A DNA stretch of 64,000 nt, taken from contig CM055873.1 in NCBI GenBank assembly GCA_029582165.1, positions 40,532,795 to 40,596,794 of the forward strand, given 5' to 3'. The stretch is from Portulaca oleracea. Lineage: Eukaryota > Streptophyta > Magnoliopsida > Caryophyllales > Portulacaceae. Below are positions 1-11,993 of the stretch, one piece after another. The notes below the pieces were generated by a model. The model was given only the letters and a program-made list of their open reading frames with translations, was not told where the DNA came from and searched no databases. The translations under genes were made by a program, and so were the position numbers. The stretch's first letter is position 1; every line of letters begins with the position of its first letter.

Positions 1-585
1 TAACCTGCACAAATTAAAACCAAACCTTACGTCAAAATCAATTTTACTCACCATGTATGACAACAAATTAAATATATCAAGAATTGTACTGAAAATTTTT
101 CGATTATTATTTAGGTTAAGAAAAACTTCAAGTAAATGAATTTCAGTAATGAAAATTATAAGAATACTTACAAGAATTATGATTTACAAAAAACTTTCTT
201 AAGTTACATCCCCCCAGCTAGAATCCTCTCCTCCACCGCACCTGCCCAAGTTAAAAGAAAGGTTCAAAAGGGAGTTTCCATAGTATTGCCAAATGTTCAT
301 CGGAGCTACAACCTCAATTTTTAAGAAGTTAGAAAAAAAAGGAGTAGAATCAAAGAGATATAAAAAGTACCTTGGTAACTAAGATCCCAAACAACTTCCA
401 AATGAACTATATATATCACCAATTTATCAAAGTAGCTGAGTAAGACAACTAAAATCATAACACTAATTAATTAATAAGTGTACAATAAAAGTCTCATCTA
501 GCACTAAGGCTCAACCAGAGAAAGATCAAAGAAGTTCAGGCTCAAGTATATAAAAGAGATTATCTCTATTTCATTCAAACTTGAA
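1..585. other. AT-rich stretch without a recognised gene
   Basis: No open frame here resembles a protein I recognise. It lies downstream, in minus-strand orientation, of the tRNA-synthetase-like fragment at 798-992, so it could be intron or flank of that gene, but nothing in the sequence decides it. Confidence 0.4.
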
Positions 586-797
586 CTACAAAAAGAAAGA
601 AAATTTGGGACGTCTGTAGTTTTTCAGGCCGAGAGGGGGGGAGGGGGACTCATACTGATGGGGGAGCGCTGGAGGAGAATGATGATGGGGGATTGACACA
701 TCATAATGCATTTCCAGTTTGTACACAATCAGAAACAACATCAAAGCCAATAATTCCGACAATATAATAAGCACAAACAAAATTGTATGAGTTCTAC

Positions 798-992
798 CTG
801 CCGGAGACAGGCTTGGACTGGGGTCTTTGTAGGGGATGTCGCCATAGTTGTCGGCGAGGGGATCGGAGACGGAGGCTTCGGCTAGTACAAACAAATTTTC
901 TTGGCGGCCTCCTTCTTCAGGGCCTTCTTGCTCGGCTCCAGCTTGTCATCGTCATCCTGCGGTGGTGGACGGTTTTCCGATTCCAACAACAT
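798..992 (-). pseudogene. Frameshifted N-terminal fragment resembling cytosolic aspartyl-tRNA synthetase
   Basis: An ATG at 992-990 opens a 36-codon frame with an acidic stretch followed by a lysine-rich helix (KLEPSKKALKKEAAKK) that stops at 884-882. The neighbouring frame continues with AEASVSDPLADNYGDIP down to a plausible splice donor (CAG|GTAGAA, exon end 798). A lysine-rich segment followed by DPLxxNYGD(V/I)P is the usual start of plant cytosolic AspRS, which joins aspartate to tRNA-Asp. Here a one-base frame change separates the two parts, and the residues after GDIP do not follow the family. No catalytic domain is visible. It may be a decayed copy, a transposon-captured exon, or a live first exon carrying a sequence error; the identification rests on short motifs only. 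Confidence 0.4.
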
Positions 993-994
993 TA

Positions 995-995
<1 letters not shown>

Positions 996-1066
<71 letters not shown>

Positions 1067-1094
1067 AGAAGAAGAAGAAAAAGAAGAAGAAGAA
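996..1094. repeat. (GA)n microsatellite followed by GAA-rich tract
   Basis: About 23 consecutive GA units are followed by GAA/AAG repeats. It lies just upstream of the ATG of the minus-strand AspRS-like fragment, where a CT-rich 5' leader would be expected. Confidence 0.95.
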
Positions 1095-1261
1095 AAGGTT
1101 GGGGGTTGGCGGTGTATGAAATGAAATGAAGCAGGCAGAGGTAGTTAGGGTTTTTATTTGTGTCTTTTGAATCCGCCTTTTTCATTTCAATTTTTCAAAG
1201 TCCCGCCCCTTTTTTCGTTTAGCTCCATTTCATATTTTCATCTGTTGAAAATTTGTGGATG

Positions 1262-1414
1262 GGCGCCCAATAAAAAGAAGGCTAGGGCGGCATTTGTTTT
1301 AAATGCCACTAAAGCTCGTCTATAACATTCGAGTATTCAACCAAAGACACTAGGGTGGCATTTGTAATAAATGCCGCTAGATAAATGACACTAGAGCCCA
1401 TTTATGTTGTAGTG
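1262..1414. mobile_element. CACTA (En/Spm-like) terminal remnant
   Basis: The segment ends in TGTTGTAGTG, the complement of the CACTACAACA terminus typical of plant CACTA transposons. Inside are two hairpin-like units pairing GGCATTT with AAATGCC, at about 1287-1312 and 1354-1380, as in CACTA subterminal repeats. The opposite end is not found, so only one terminus is called. Confidence 0.5.
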
Positions 1415-1415
1415 T

Positions 1416-1968
1416 TTAATCGGGTCGGATACCCGCCCCGGAATATTTTTCGGTTAATCGGTTCGGTTACAAAATCGATCCCTAGATGTTTTCGGGTACC
1501 CGAATTACTCGAAATTAAATTTAACATTTAGGTCCAAATTTAATTTTTGCCTATCTTTTTCCAATCTCCAGTCCACTGTCCAAGCCCAAATTTTAATATG
1601 GAAAAAACTCTAATTTATGTTAATGTTGGCGCTCAGTGCTCCAATTCCAAATCCTCTAAAAACTCAAAACGTATGGAAACTCAGTGTCATTGGTCCTGCT
1701 GGCCCAGTTTTAGAACATTTTTGAAACTTTTTTTGCTATTGGAATGTTAATTAATAATTACAAATTAAAAATAAAAATTGGAAACTCATATGATTATAAT
1801 TAATCAGGTTTTTTGGTTAGCCGGTATCTGCCCCGAAACTTTCGGGTACCCGATTTTCGGATACCCAGTAGTTTCGGTTATGGTTACGGTTCGAGGGTTT
1901 GGCCGCTCCGAATTTTCGGGTACCCGGAAAAATTATCCAATCGGTCTGGGTACCCGCCCCGTGAACAT
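1416..1968. repeat. Cluster of GGGTACCCG-type motifs, probable non-autonomous hAT-like DNA element
   Basis: The segment is dense in CGGGTACCCG/ATACCCGCCCCG words at both ends (1424-1445, 1490-1505, 1845-1970) around an AT-rich middle. Its right edge reads CCCGCCCCGTGAACATCC, a common plant hAT-type end when read in reverse complement. The left edge is not a clean inverted copy and no target duplication was found, so boundaries are approximate. Confidence 0.4.
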
Positions 1969-2029
1969 CCTTAGTTTCAAGCAATCTCCGATTTCTGTGT
2001 TATCAACTGTTAGGTGTATTATGAATGGC

Positions 2030-2898
2030 ACTTGGACGACCAAGAACTTGTAGGATTATCTATATTGGATTGAGATAAGATTGTTAGTAGGAAGTTGCCA
2101 TCACCTCCAACTTTCAAAATCATTGTGGATGCTATTCAGAAGTATGACAAAACCTGCTTCATTGGAGCATCCATTATTTGTTGTTTGTGACAACAACCTC
2201 CAATGGATAGCGGGCCTGAGGTACAAAGTTGACCAACCCTACTCTTCTCAAGTTGTTCTCCATACTCTTCGAGAAGGTTTGCAAATGGTCTGGGAGTTGC
2301 GTCATAATGACATTGAGCTAGATCTTGATACTCCCATCATTGAGATCCTACAAAAAAGGTGTCTTGAATGCAAAACCTTACTTACACGAGATTCTGGCCG
2401 AAGTGAGGGCCTTCATGAGTAAAGATCGGATCGTGTCCATTAACTTTGTGATGCGCTCTGTCAACCTAGCTGCCCTAGTCTTAGCAAAGTCAGTGCAACA
2501 CCATGTTCCAATGTTGGTTAAATATAAGGACCCTCTAAAGATTTTGAAGTTGGCTCTATAGTTAGTTGGATGAAAGAACTTTTAACTATGAGAAGAAGGT
2601 TGGTGTTGATTGGCAGAATGAGGAGACACTGACTAGCAATGCTTGTTTGGTAGGGGGCTTTAGATGGGTTGGTCAATGAAATTATGCTAACAATTTGTTT
2701 TGTTCATCATCCATTTCGGGTTAAGGGTGATGGTATGTCTGTTAATGCTAATGTACTCGTTTGTGGATTTGGGTGGCTTGTTCACTTGCCTTGGTATTGC
2801 GTGGTTGGTTTTGTTGGCCTCTTAGGGTTGTAGACTTGTAGTTCCTCCTGTAACTATGATGTTTAAGTAATATATTTCCGTTCATGTTCAAAAAAAGA
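2030..2898 (+). mobile_element. L1-type LINE 3' fragment (RNase H domain to poly(A))
   Basis: Overlapping broken frames from about 2081 to 2561 carry a plant LINE RNase H-like (RVT_3) region. They include VCDNNLQWIAG and the closing RSVNLAALVLAKSV motif that matches the family's R.xNxxAHxLA box. A run of A after TTCATGTTC at about 2890 is the expected LINE 3' tail. Stops and a frame change show it is dead. The 5' part (endonuclease, RT) is missing, as usual for truncated reverse transcription. Confidence 0.6.
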
Positions 2899-2920
2899 CA
2901 ACAAGCTGAACTGAAAGCAT

Positions 2921-4037
2921 TTAGGGGGTGTTTGGCTACCCATCTTTTTGGGTAGCTTTTAGCTTTTTGGATAGCTTTTAGCTTTTTGACCAACGTTAAA
3001 AAGCTACTTGAAGTGTTTGGTAAGTAGTTTTTTATATTAGCTTTTTGAATCCAAAAAGTTAGTTTTCAAAAAGCTAGTTGATGAAGCTTTTTGAGGTAGC
3101 TTTTCACAAAAAGCTACTTTATCAAACACTTTGGGGCGTTTGGTGCCCGGATTTTTGGAGAAAATGGCTTTTTGGAAGATTTTTGGCTGTTTGACTAGTT
3201 AATATGCCAATCTGGGGTGTTTGATAAATTGGCGGATTATACTAGCTTTTTGCCCCCAAAAAGCCAAATTGTAAAAAGCTACTATGAGTAGCTTTTTGTA
3301 AATAGATGTTGGCTTTTTATATTTTAAGTTACCATATTGACCAATTAATTCACAAAAATTACAAAAAATTGCCATCAAATAAAATAATTTAGGTTTAGTT
3401 CTTTTAATTGTTCTCTTATCCCTCACTTCAATTCACCGCAACACAAAAGAACATCTGCTCCGTCGTCTGCCTTTTCCAAGCACGCTACATTTCTCCAAGT
3501 TAATTATCAGGTATTTCACATAGTTAATTTATGTATGATGATACTTGTGTTCAAAATCTCCTAGTTCATTTGCTTTTCCTATTAATTTGAATAAGAGACT
3601 CATATTGTCATTATGGTTTATGTTGATAATGTAGTTACTAATTGATTATACATATACCTATTGTTTACAATAGTGTAATTTCTACAAATATATTATAAAA
3701 TATCTACATTAAATTGTAAAAGTACATTGGGATTTAAAAAAACTAAAAATGAATATAAATCATAATGTTAAGCCTAAAAATGAATTATAATATGAACGGA
3801 AAAACCTAAAAGTAAATTTTAAAAAATCATAATGTTAAAAAACAAGAAAATAAAGCCAATGGTAGAATTGGAAATTAAGAGAAAAAGTCATTCTACAAAC
3901 ATCTAACTCTACCAAACACTTTTTTATACAAACAGCTGACAAAAATAGCTAACAAAACAGTCAAAAGTCAAATAAATTAACTAAATACTTCAAATGACAA
4001 ACAATCGACAACCAATCTTTGGGCACCAAACGCGCCC
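2921..4037. mobile_element. TIR element with GGGCGTTTGGTGCCC ends and an adjoining related remnant
   Basis: GGGGCGTTTGGTGCCC at 3133-3148 is mirrored by GGGCACCAAACGCGCCC ending at 4037, giving an element of about 905 bp flanked by T runs. Just left of it, 2921-3132 begins GGGGGTGTTTGGCTACCC and ends with inverted ATCAAACACTT, and is filled with AGCTTTTTG words, suggesting a second, related MITE. No transposase is present. The family is probably hAT or PIF-type; the target duplication is unclear. Confidence 0.55.
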
Positions 4038-4747
4038 TTTTTCTCGCAAATCACTAACAATAACAACTACAAATTCCACAAACAGGGCCATATAAGATTC
4101 AACATTTGATGCTATTCAGTGTTGGACCATCAGATGGACCAAATTTGGTATAAATAAAATTTAGGGTTTCTTATTTTGACTCTAATAGGTTTATGCAGTG
4201 TTCGATTCATAGCGAATCAAGGACATCTTGAATCGAACCAATGGAACAAATTTGTGACTGATTCAAGAAATTTAGGGTTTTATAATTTTGTTTACATTTG
4301 GTTGGTAAAAAATTATAGAAATAATCAATTTTTTCTGGTTGACTTATTTTCCACATATTTGAATGCATGTTGGCATAACAAAATTTTATGGGGGAGCAAT
4401 TATTTTCCACATTTTTCTAGGGAAAATTTGCTTAGAGGGTTTAAGGGAAATTTTTCCCAAAAAATCTTTCCAGGGAAAACTTTCACGGGGAAAAACTTTC
4501 ATGGTTTCCTACCGAGCGTTGCCTTTGGGTGTGTCAAATTCGTGGTAAAAACAATCGAATAAAAGTTAAAGTTTGATAAATTTTGGTAATTTTTTGATAA
4601 ATTTTGTTAACTTTTGTCAAATTTATCTTAATATGTCAAACGTTATTTTTTTTTACTCTGGTAATTTTAGATAAGTTCGGTAACTTTTGATAAATTTAGG
4701 AAAAATACATTAAATTCAGCTTGCCTATAATTTGACAAACCCTTGTG

Positions 4748-5154
4748 GGCCGTTTGTTTCATGGGAATAGGTATTTGGGAATGGAAATAGAGGGGTGAAG
4801 ATTACAATTACCATATTTGTTTCATAGTAAATAAAAAAAAATAGGGGAATAGGAATGAGAATAGGAAAGGTGAACTCCCAAGAATAAAAACTCATATTTG
4901 TTAAATACCGAAACAACCCTATTTAAAAAAAATAAAAACTCATATTTATTAAGACATTCATAAATTAATAAAAGAATATTTTTGTCAATGTGTGTTTATT
5001 GCCAATCCTATTCCCAATTTATTTACCACAAAATAACTAAGAAAATTGATAATTCATAAAAATATGTTAATTCTCATTGCCATTATGAATTCTCATTCTA
5101 CTCTGGTTATGAATTCTTATTTCCAATCCCGTTCCCATTGCATGCCAACCGGCC
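4748..5154. mobile_element. Short TIR element (MITE) ending in GGCCG
   Basis: GGCCGTTTGTTTCATGGGAA at the left is matched by the reverse complement of the right end (GGCCGGTTGGCATGCAATGG), with imperfect TIRs of about 25 bp around an AT-rich interior. It sits immediately upstream of the RPA49 promoter. No coding capacity is seen. Confidence 0.55.
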
Positions 5155-5159
5155 GTTAG

Positions 5160-5176
5160 CTTATTATATTTTATTG
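5160..5176 (+). promoter_or_regulatory. TATA-like box upstream of RPA49
   Basis: TATATTTTAT at 5165-5174 lies about 30 bp before the start of a CT-rich leader (about 5195 on) that fits a plant 5'UTR. Position and composition are the only support. Confidence 0.35.
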
Positions 5177-5194
5177 ATTCGTTGAGAGCTAGGG

Positions 5195-5416
5195 CTCCGA
5201 GGTCGTCACTCAGTTCCTGGGCCACTGCTTCCCAGACTGTCGACCCTCTCCATATCGATCCCTACCTCCCTTCCTCTCAACTCTCCAGCACTGCCGCCAG
5301 CCGCCACCGCCTCACCCTCCGGCGGCGTCGTCCACCACCATCGGAGCGGCCAGCTCTAGTCTCAAGTCTGAACCTTCCACTCCACTCCGCCGCCGTCCCT
5401 ACCCTCAAGCCGTCAG
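5195..5416 (+). other. RPA49: Probable 5'UTR exon of RPA49, followed by a 1.67-kb leader intron
   Basis: A C/T-rich leader ends in a donor (GTCAG|GTATCC, exon end 5416). The next acceptor is TTGATCAG at 7088, two bases before the RPA49 start codon. The intervening 5417-7088 is T-rich intron-like sequence without coding similarity. An open frame crosses the leader (from 5182) but lacks a conserved product and begins with TTG, so it is treated as untranslated. Transcript start is inferred. Confidence 0.5.
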
Positions 5417-7090
5417 GTATCCATTCTTTCATTTTCTAATTCATAAATTTAGGGCTCACTTTTCCCTTTTTCGTTACCTGAGGCTGAGGTTAGATCAGTT
5501 TGGCTTTTCGTAATGTCTGGATTTGGGTTTCTCTCCGTACAACTTTATTCTTCCTGTCAGAAGAATGCCGTCGTTTCTTTTTAATTGCCTTGACTCCTGC
5601 TGCAGCTATTAATCTTCATCTTCTTTTCATTTTTCTGGGTCGGCTCTCAGATTTTACTGTTTTGTAAATGCTTCAAGTTTGTTTTCCGTAGACGCTGGTT
5701 TGGTCACTGTTTATTGTATTTTGGACTGCTAAATTGAACTAGGAATTTTAGTATATCGTTGAGTTGGTTGGGTTTCATCTGTGATACAGTTAATAAGCGA
5801 CCATGTGGTGTTGATTGTTAATTGATTAGAGTTGGTGTTGGTCACTATTTATGATTTCTGCTGCATTGAGTTGGGTGGCTTTTCAATTGATTTCAGTAGC
5901 AAACAAAAAAGACAACTAAAAACAACGTTGTGAAGTGGGGTACAACCGTGCAAAACTTGCTTAATTTCTTAAGTTTTAGTTTTAGTAACGGGGCTGATGG
6001 CGGGCATGTGATTACAGGAGCAAACAAGAAATATAACTTTACGCTTGTTCCTTGCTCGTTGGCCACCAGTCATTAGTTATTTTCTTCTCCCCTTCTTTTT
6101 CAATGCTCGGTAATTATTCAGTCAAACTATTCTGATTAGTTCATATTTTGAGATTGAGATGAATTAGGGGTTTGCTTGTAGTTTGCGATGATTTTTTTTG
6201 ATTGTCTGTGTATTATTGAATCGCGATAAAGTAGAATTGGGTCTTGAAATAGTACTCGATCACCTTGCTTCTCTTATTTCTGATCAATGGATCCTATGCA
6301 GAATTCCTGAATTTCTTATTTTTAGGCCTTTTCTAGGTATGATTCTTAATTTCTGATTGTTAGTTTGATGTTTGATTCTTTAATTTCTTTTCTTGACTTG
6401 GTATTGTGTGTTTGTTTGGGGTGATTGCTTTTTGGTGTGTTGCCAGTGTCTTTTGTCACTCAACAATGGAGAACTAAAAGCCGCAGCCTTTCTCTGCTTC
6501 CTTATGGTGTTGTATTTTGTCAGCAAATGTGTAAAATCCGTCTGTTTTAACATTCCTCTTCATAGACTGGTAGCTAAAGATGCCAAATCCCTGGATAGCT
6601 CTCATAGCTTCATTAACTGTCTTTGGCTTAATAATTATACAAAGTAGCATCAATGTGCCATCTTATCATAACATTGGAAAATATGCTCACTTCCTTTTTC
6701 CTCTTGACAATAGAAATCTAGGAAGTCTTCAAGGGGTTGGTTGGGCAGCCTATTGGGATGAGTCTAAAATTGGTCAAAGAAAGAAAGAAAAAAAAAATGA
6801 ATAAAACATAAGAATGCACAACAGCCCACCGATGGCCAACTGTCACAGGCCAACACCCAAAAACCTTACTGAGTAGGTCTGGGTTGGTCTTTTGGTTTCT
6901 GCTGGTTGGTTTGTCCGGCAGTCATAGAAATTTAGCTGAATGGGTCTTCTGTCTTGGCTGGTGTGGTCATAGACCAATGAGTTACCCAATCATTGTTGAT
7001 TATTTGCAAATTTTGATGATTTTGTGTCCTGGATTCCTCTTTATTGCTCTCGTTGCTTTTGTGTTCATGTTTTGTTTGTGTTGATCAGAT

Positions 7091-10000
7091 ATGGGAGGAG
7101 AAGCAGATTTCGACCCTCAGTTGCACAAGTCAAAGAAGAACAATAAGAGGAAGAAAAACAATCTTAATGTCACAATTGAAGTTCAGAAGGAGCAACCCGG
7201 AAAATTGGCACCATTAGTGGGTTACTTCCCTTCTGGGTATGATCCAAATTCAGATAAGCCTGAAGTTAAGGTTTATAGGCACCAGAGGAAGGTGAAAAGG
7301 CTTGAACTTGTGGTTAGCCCAACTGGGTCAAAAGTCGATTTTGTGGGCACCAATTATTCAGGTGAAGCTGCTGCTGGAAGAATGTGCAATTATGCTCTTG
7401 GCATCCTTGACAAGGAGACCCAGAAACTGAAAATCGTTCCTATTGCTGCTAACAAGGTATTTTCGATTTCTTTCACTGCAGTTTGGCGTATTGACATAAG
7501 AGCGTAACAATAGCCGAAAAGCCTGTCTGATATTTTTATGTTTGTACTTTGTAATGTGAAGAGGCTACCCTGATTTATCGATTAGGTTTTTTAATTCATT
7601 GGGTAAGCAAGAAGGTTGGATTTTTGTTGGATTGAAACATAGAAATGCAGGAGATATTTTGAGTGAAAAAGTTGTCTCTCTGGGGCTTATTGCTCTAGCA
7701 CCTCAAACCTGTATGTCTGACTCAGTTTCCCGGATTTGATATTCCTTTCAAATTACGGTCTAGCGACAACTGTGGGGTTTTCTGTTTTAAATTCAATGAG
7801 TTGTAGGGGAGGGGGGCAGAGGGTATTGTTTTAGTATTTCAGTCAATTGTAGTGTAGACAAGGGCGATCAGAAGATTTTATGATTGACTTTGGCCAGATT
7901 TGTTTTTTTAATTTGTGAATGCTATATGGGCTCATATGCTTGTTATTTGTGATAATCGTTTAAAATCTTAACTTTTGTTGTTCAATAAGTGGGGAAGGTG
8001 ATTGAGTTGGATATTTTGGCATGCTCTTTAATTGAATTGCTAAACTTTGGATAATTCCAGCAACTTGAAAAAGATATCTTATTCATCTGTTGGGGTATCG
8101 TTCTTGTGCTTATTGCTTAGAATTTGTCTTCCTCCTTGGTCATGCTGTTCTATTTCATTTCCAGAGGCTTCTGTATTTCTTTTCTGAGTAAGTGATTAGG
8201 TAAAGATAGTGTGATTCATTATGTAGAATGGGGTTAATTTTATCTAATCAGTCAGTGAAAGTTTGGGTAACTGTTTTTGACACTATTATATTTATGCTAG
8301 TGGCTAGGATGGTGTATGAAAAAAGTGGGTCATTTTAAATGATTCCTTGGCTATTTGTTGGTGTTGGTGAAAGTAAATGAATTTCGGAGATGTTTAGAGG
8401 CAAGGGCATGTCCTTTGTTGAGTATCTTTATATTCAGGGATCAAGTGCTCAATTGTGGGTGTGATTTGACTTTTTATTCTCGTGATGATGATGTCATTAA
8501 GGAGATATTAAAGGGATGATGATGCAATTGGTTCGTTGGTCCATGTGCGACATCCCTTGGTCAATGAACTTATAGATTTCTATTTCTTTTTTCGAAAAAG
8601 GGTTACCCCTTCCTTATTAGTCTGCATGTTTATTTTATTTTTATTTTTATTTTTTTAAAAATAAATCCATTTGAGATGCCAACTGATGCTTTACAGAGGT
8701 CATATATTCTGTAAGCCCCCTTCCTCCCAAAAAAATGTAAAAATAAATGGAAGGTAAAATTTGAAATTTCTAAATTCTGAGGCATTGGTCACTAGAGAAG
8801 TTCTAGTATTGTATTTGAGTCTTTACGCTATTTCTTAACAAAAACCAAGGTATTTGTATCATTTAGATATTCAGGTTAGATCCTAGAGTGAGAAAAGGAG
8901 ATCAATCTGTGGAAGAGCCAACGACGCCAGCGAAAGAAGAAGTTACTACCGAGGAGAGAATCCAGAAATTAAACAGCCTTACAGATCGTTACGGTACAAC
9001 GCGGGCAATAAAGCAGGTTAGTGTCATTTTCTGTGTATTATTTGACGGGAGGGTGTAGGCCAGAGGCCATAAGGTGCCCATAGTGAAGTAGTGAACTTTC
9101 CTCCCCCTGAGGATGTGTTGTCTGCCAGTTGCCGCTAATTATGAATGTTCATGCATGTTTCTTGATGTCTTTGATAATTTTCATCGTTGTTTTTCTGCTT
9201 AGACACAGTATGATTGTGTACTAAAGTTTGAAGTCTTAGCATATCATATCTTCCCTGGCAGTTCTATTGTGTACAAACCACTAAAGTTATACATGATCAC
9301 CACAGAAGTTGAACGCCTGTTCAGTGCTTGAAGTACAATTTTATCAAATCTCTCTTCTTTTGGGTTAATGGGAAGTTTAGTTCTTCCTCTTTCGATTTTG
9401 CAGATTTTGGGGATAGTCTATATTTTGGCTGTACATAAGTTGTGGATGCTTCCTAAGCATATGATCTTTTCTATAATTGATATATCTATATTTTTTTTCA
9501 CTTCTCGATAGAAGTGAGAGGGCTGCATTTACCCTTGACCATTTGAGCAGTTCGCTAGATGGATCTTATCCTGGAAAGAAAATGAAGTGATTCATTTATT
9601 GTAAATACTTACTAGGCTTAAAAATAATGTATTTTCGTAGTTATATTTACTAGGCTACTATGTTTTAGATAGTAATGATACTAGGATCAGGAAAGCAATA
9701 GGATAGTAAGGATATTTCATCATCTTGTTAATGGATCCATGGTATAAATACCGTTCAATATTGTTTTACTTTTAGAGTCCATGACGGAATAAACTTACAT
9801 GTTTTGTTTTGGAGTAAATCTCCTTCATGAACTCTATTAGAAAATTGAGTTCATACATTTTGGGTGATGTTGAAATTGTGATTCCAGGCAAAGAAAGCCA
9901 GTTTGTTGAGGCAAAAGGAAGATCCTACATCTCAGCAGGAGTTGGACCAGTTGCTACAAGATGCTTCAATAGACAAGGTGGCACTTGCTAGTACGAGTGC

Positions 10001-10879
10001 TGAGACTACCCGAAATATACCCCCTCATGATCTTTCTGCTACCTCACCAGAGAAGGCTTATCCACTAGATCAAATTATTCCCAAAGGAGAATGGGATTAT
10101 GTGCTGGATATTTTGGAGTTGATACAGTCTGGGCAAGAAGTGAATTCTGACGTCTACCCAAGTTTTGTTTGCAACCGAGCCTACAAATTGGATGTGATTA
10201 AGGTATGCGCTTTCAATTTTGTCCAAGTGTCTCCTGTTATCATTCACACAATTGAATTTTTATAATCATTTGATAAAACATGGAGGCTACAAGGAAAGTT
10301 CTCCAAAATATGTAGGCTACAAAAGAATTTCAGTGCATTGAACATTGTGGTGGGAATGTTGCTACTAGTGTTAGTGTCAGTGTTTGATAGTAAACTTTTA
10401 TCCACGTTGAGCATTTTTTGGGTTAATATGTGGTTTCTTGGTTCCGTGACATTGTTATGTAGGATGAGGGTGAGAGAAGGAAGCTTGCCGGCATCCTGTC
10501 ATATATCACCCATCTCGTGAACTTCAAGGATCGACATATGCTAGATGGACATTCCTCTTCAAAGCATCACGGCATTCCCAGCATGATATTTCAAAAGTTT
10601 ACGAAGATGTTTGTCGATAATACTAGAAAGAGGCTTTCAGATGAGAAGATCGGTGCCCTGATTAGCTACGTGTTGGTTTTGACCCTGTATGTTGACGAGT
10701 TTCAAACTGATTTCATTGACATTGCCAAGGATCTGAAGATGTCTGTGATGCAGCTAAGACCCTTTTTTGAGAACTTAGGGTGCAAATTTAGGAAAAGAAA
10801 CAAGGTGATGACTGCAACACTACCTGTTCCTTTGGTATTCCCACCACCTGCAAGGAAAAGGAGAGGAAGAGGAGGGTAA
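7091..10879 (+). CDS. RPA49: DNA-directed RNA polymerase I subunit A49 (four coding exons, 415 aa)
   Basis: RPA49 pairs with the A34.5-type subunit on RNA polymerase I and aids initiation and elongation of rRNA synthesis in the nucleolus. Coding exons are 7091-7456, 8867-9016, 9888-10202 and 10463-10879. All junctions are phase 0 and GT-AG. Residues 1-122 hold a lysine-rich start and the A49 dimerisation segment (LGILDKETQKLKIVPIAANK). Residues 123-172 continue with IFRLDPRVRKGD and RYGTTRAIKQ. Residues 173-415 form the tandem winged-helix region (AYPLDQIIPKGEWDYV, GILSYITHLVNFKDRH, LSDEKIGALISYVLVLTLYV), ending in a basic RKRRGRGG tail. The length is near the plant norm and no stop interrupts the joined frame. 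The ATG lies two bases after an acceptor, so the first exon is non-coding. Confidence 0.94.
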
Positions 10880-11180
10880 GATGGAGAACAAGCTGGGATT
10901 TGCACTTCACCAAGAGGCAAAAGGCAAACGAAAGGAGAAGCGTTTTTGGGTGTTGTTGGATTCAGAGGATGCCAATATGTTGTGGCAAATTGCTCTGGGT
11001 AATGTTTCTCTATATAACTTTTTGTAGTTGGGAAGGTAAAAATTGTTTTGGTTGTGGGTTTGTTGCAGCTATCTTTGTTCACAGTTTTATAAAATTTATT
11101 TATGTTTTATTCCCATTCAGTAATGAAAACAATATTAGGTATTACACAAAACATACAGGGTTTGATTGTATGTCTCCCTA
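10880..11180 (+). other. RPA49: Probable RPA49 3'UTR
   Basis: Sequence after the stop is mixed G/A-rich and then T-rich, with no further splice signals and no clear AATAAA. The transcript probably ends before 11200; the site is not identifiable by eye. Confidence 0.3.
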
Positions 11181-11993
11181 GGAATAGATGCGATGGAACT
11201 CATGCAAAAATGTCACAAGTTCAAATTAGGTTAAATCGACATGGTCCGTTAATTTTAAAAAATCCTGTTGTCCAGCCATCAGAATATATATGCTGATCAA
11301 CTCATTTCATTTTTCAATTACTAATTTACTATTGATGAATTTCAATCTTACATTTGGAGTATTGCTCTATAACATACTAACTTTTAACATTGAATATTAT
11401 TCTATTGACTTTTTGTACCTATTTATCGGTAATGTACTAATTATCAACCTTTGGTGGTGACAAGTAAAGTCAGACATCAATATACAACCTAAAAAATTGC
11501 TGGGAGGTGTATGGTTTTTGAAAATTGGTTTGAAGGGGACAAAATTATTTTAATGCACTTTGGAGATCCTAAGTTTTCCATTAAGTGACTCTTGGGTGTC
11601 ATTCTGATCATTTTGGCTTAATTCGTCAAATTCTGTATTAAAAAACAAAAATACCCATATTTTTCATCTAGTTCCACTCCAAAAAATTGCTGGGGAGTGT
11701 CACACATCTTTTTTAACTGACTCGTGGGTCACAACTTTTTTTTTTTAATGGATTCTCAGGTGACATAAAACTTACTTAAATCACTAGGGGTTGACATTCT
11801 GGCGTGTTTTGACTGGAATCATTGAAAAGTCTGATTTGCCCTTTAAAAAATAAGTGAAGTATCCAATTTGCCCTTGATTAAGCTCCTCTTTGATTGATTC
11901 CTTCTCTCTCAGTCTAAACCCATTAATCTGATTTCAACTCTGCACCCCAAACCCATGATTTGTACAAAATGATTAAGAAGTTGCTCATACACA

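Noticed and set aside
586..797. Continuation of the AspRS-like frame with a hydrophobic stretch (a possible membrane protein)
   Set aside because: It lies after a good GT donor and the hydrophobicity comes from T-rich intron-like sequence; no family resemblance.
952..1185. Minus-strand frame with a long Leu-Ser repeat
   Set aside because: It is translation of the (GA)n microsatellite.
4176..4562. 128-codon plus-strand frame as a gene
   Set aside because: The sequence is AT-rich with Phe/Asn/Lys bias, has no recognisable motif, and an overlapping antisense frame has equal merit.
5182..5439. 85-codon frame in the RPA49 leader
   Set aside because: It starts with TTG, crosses a good splice donor and shows only proline/serine/arginine bias from CT-rich DNA.
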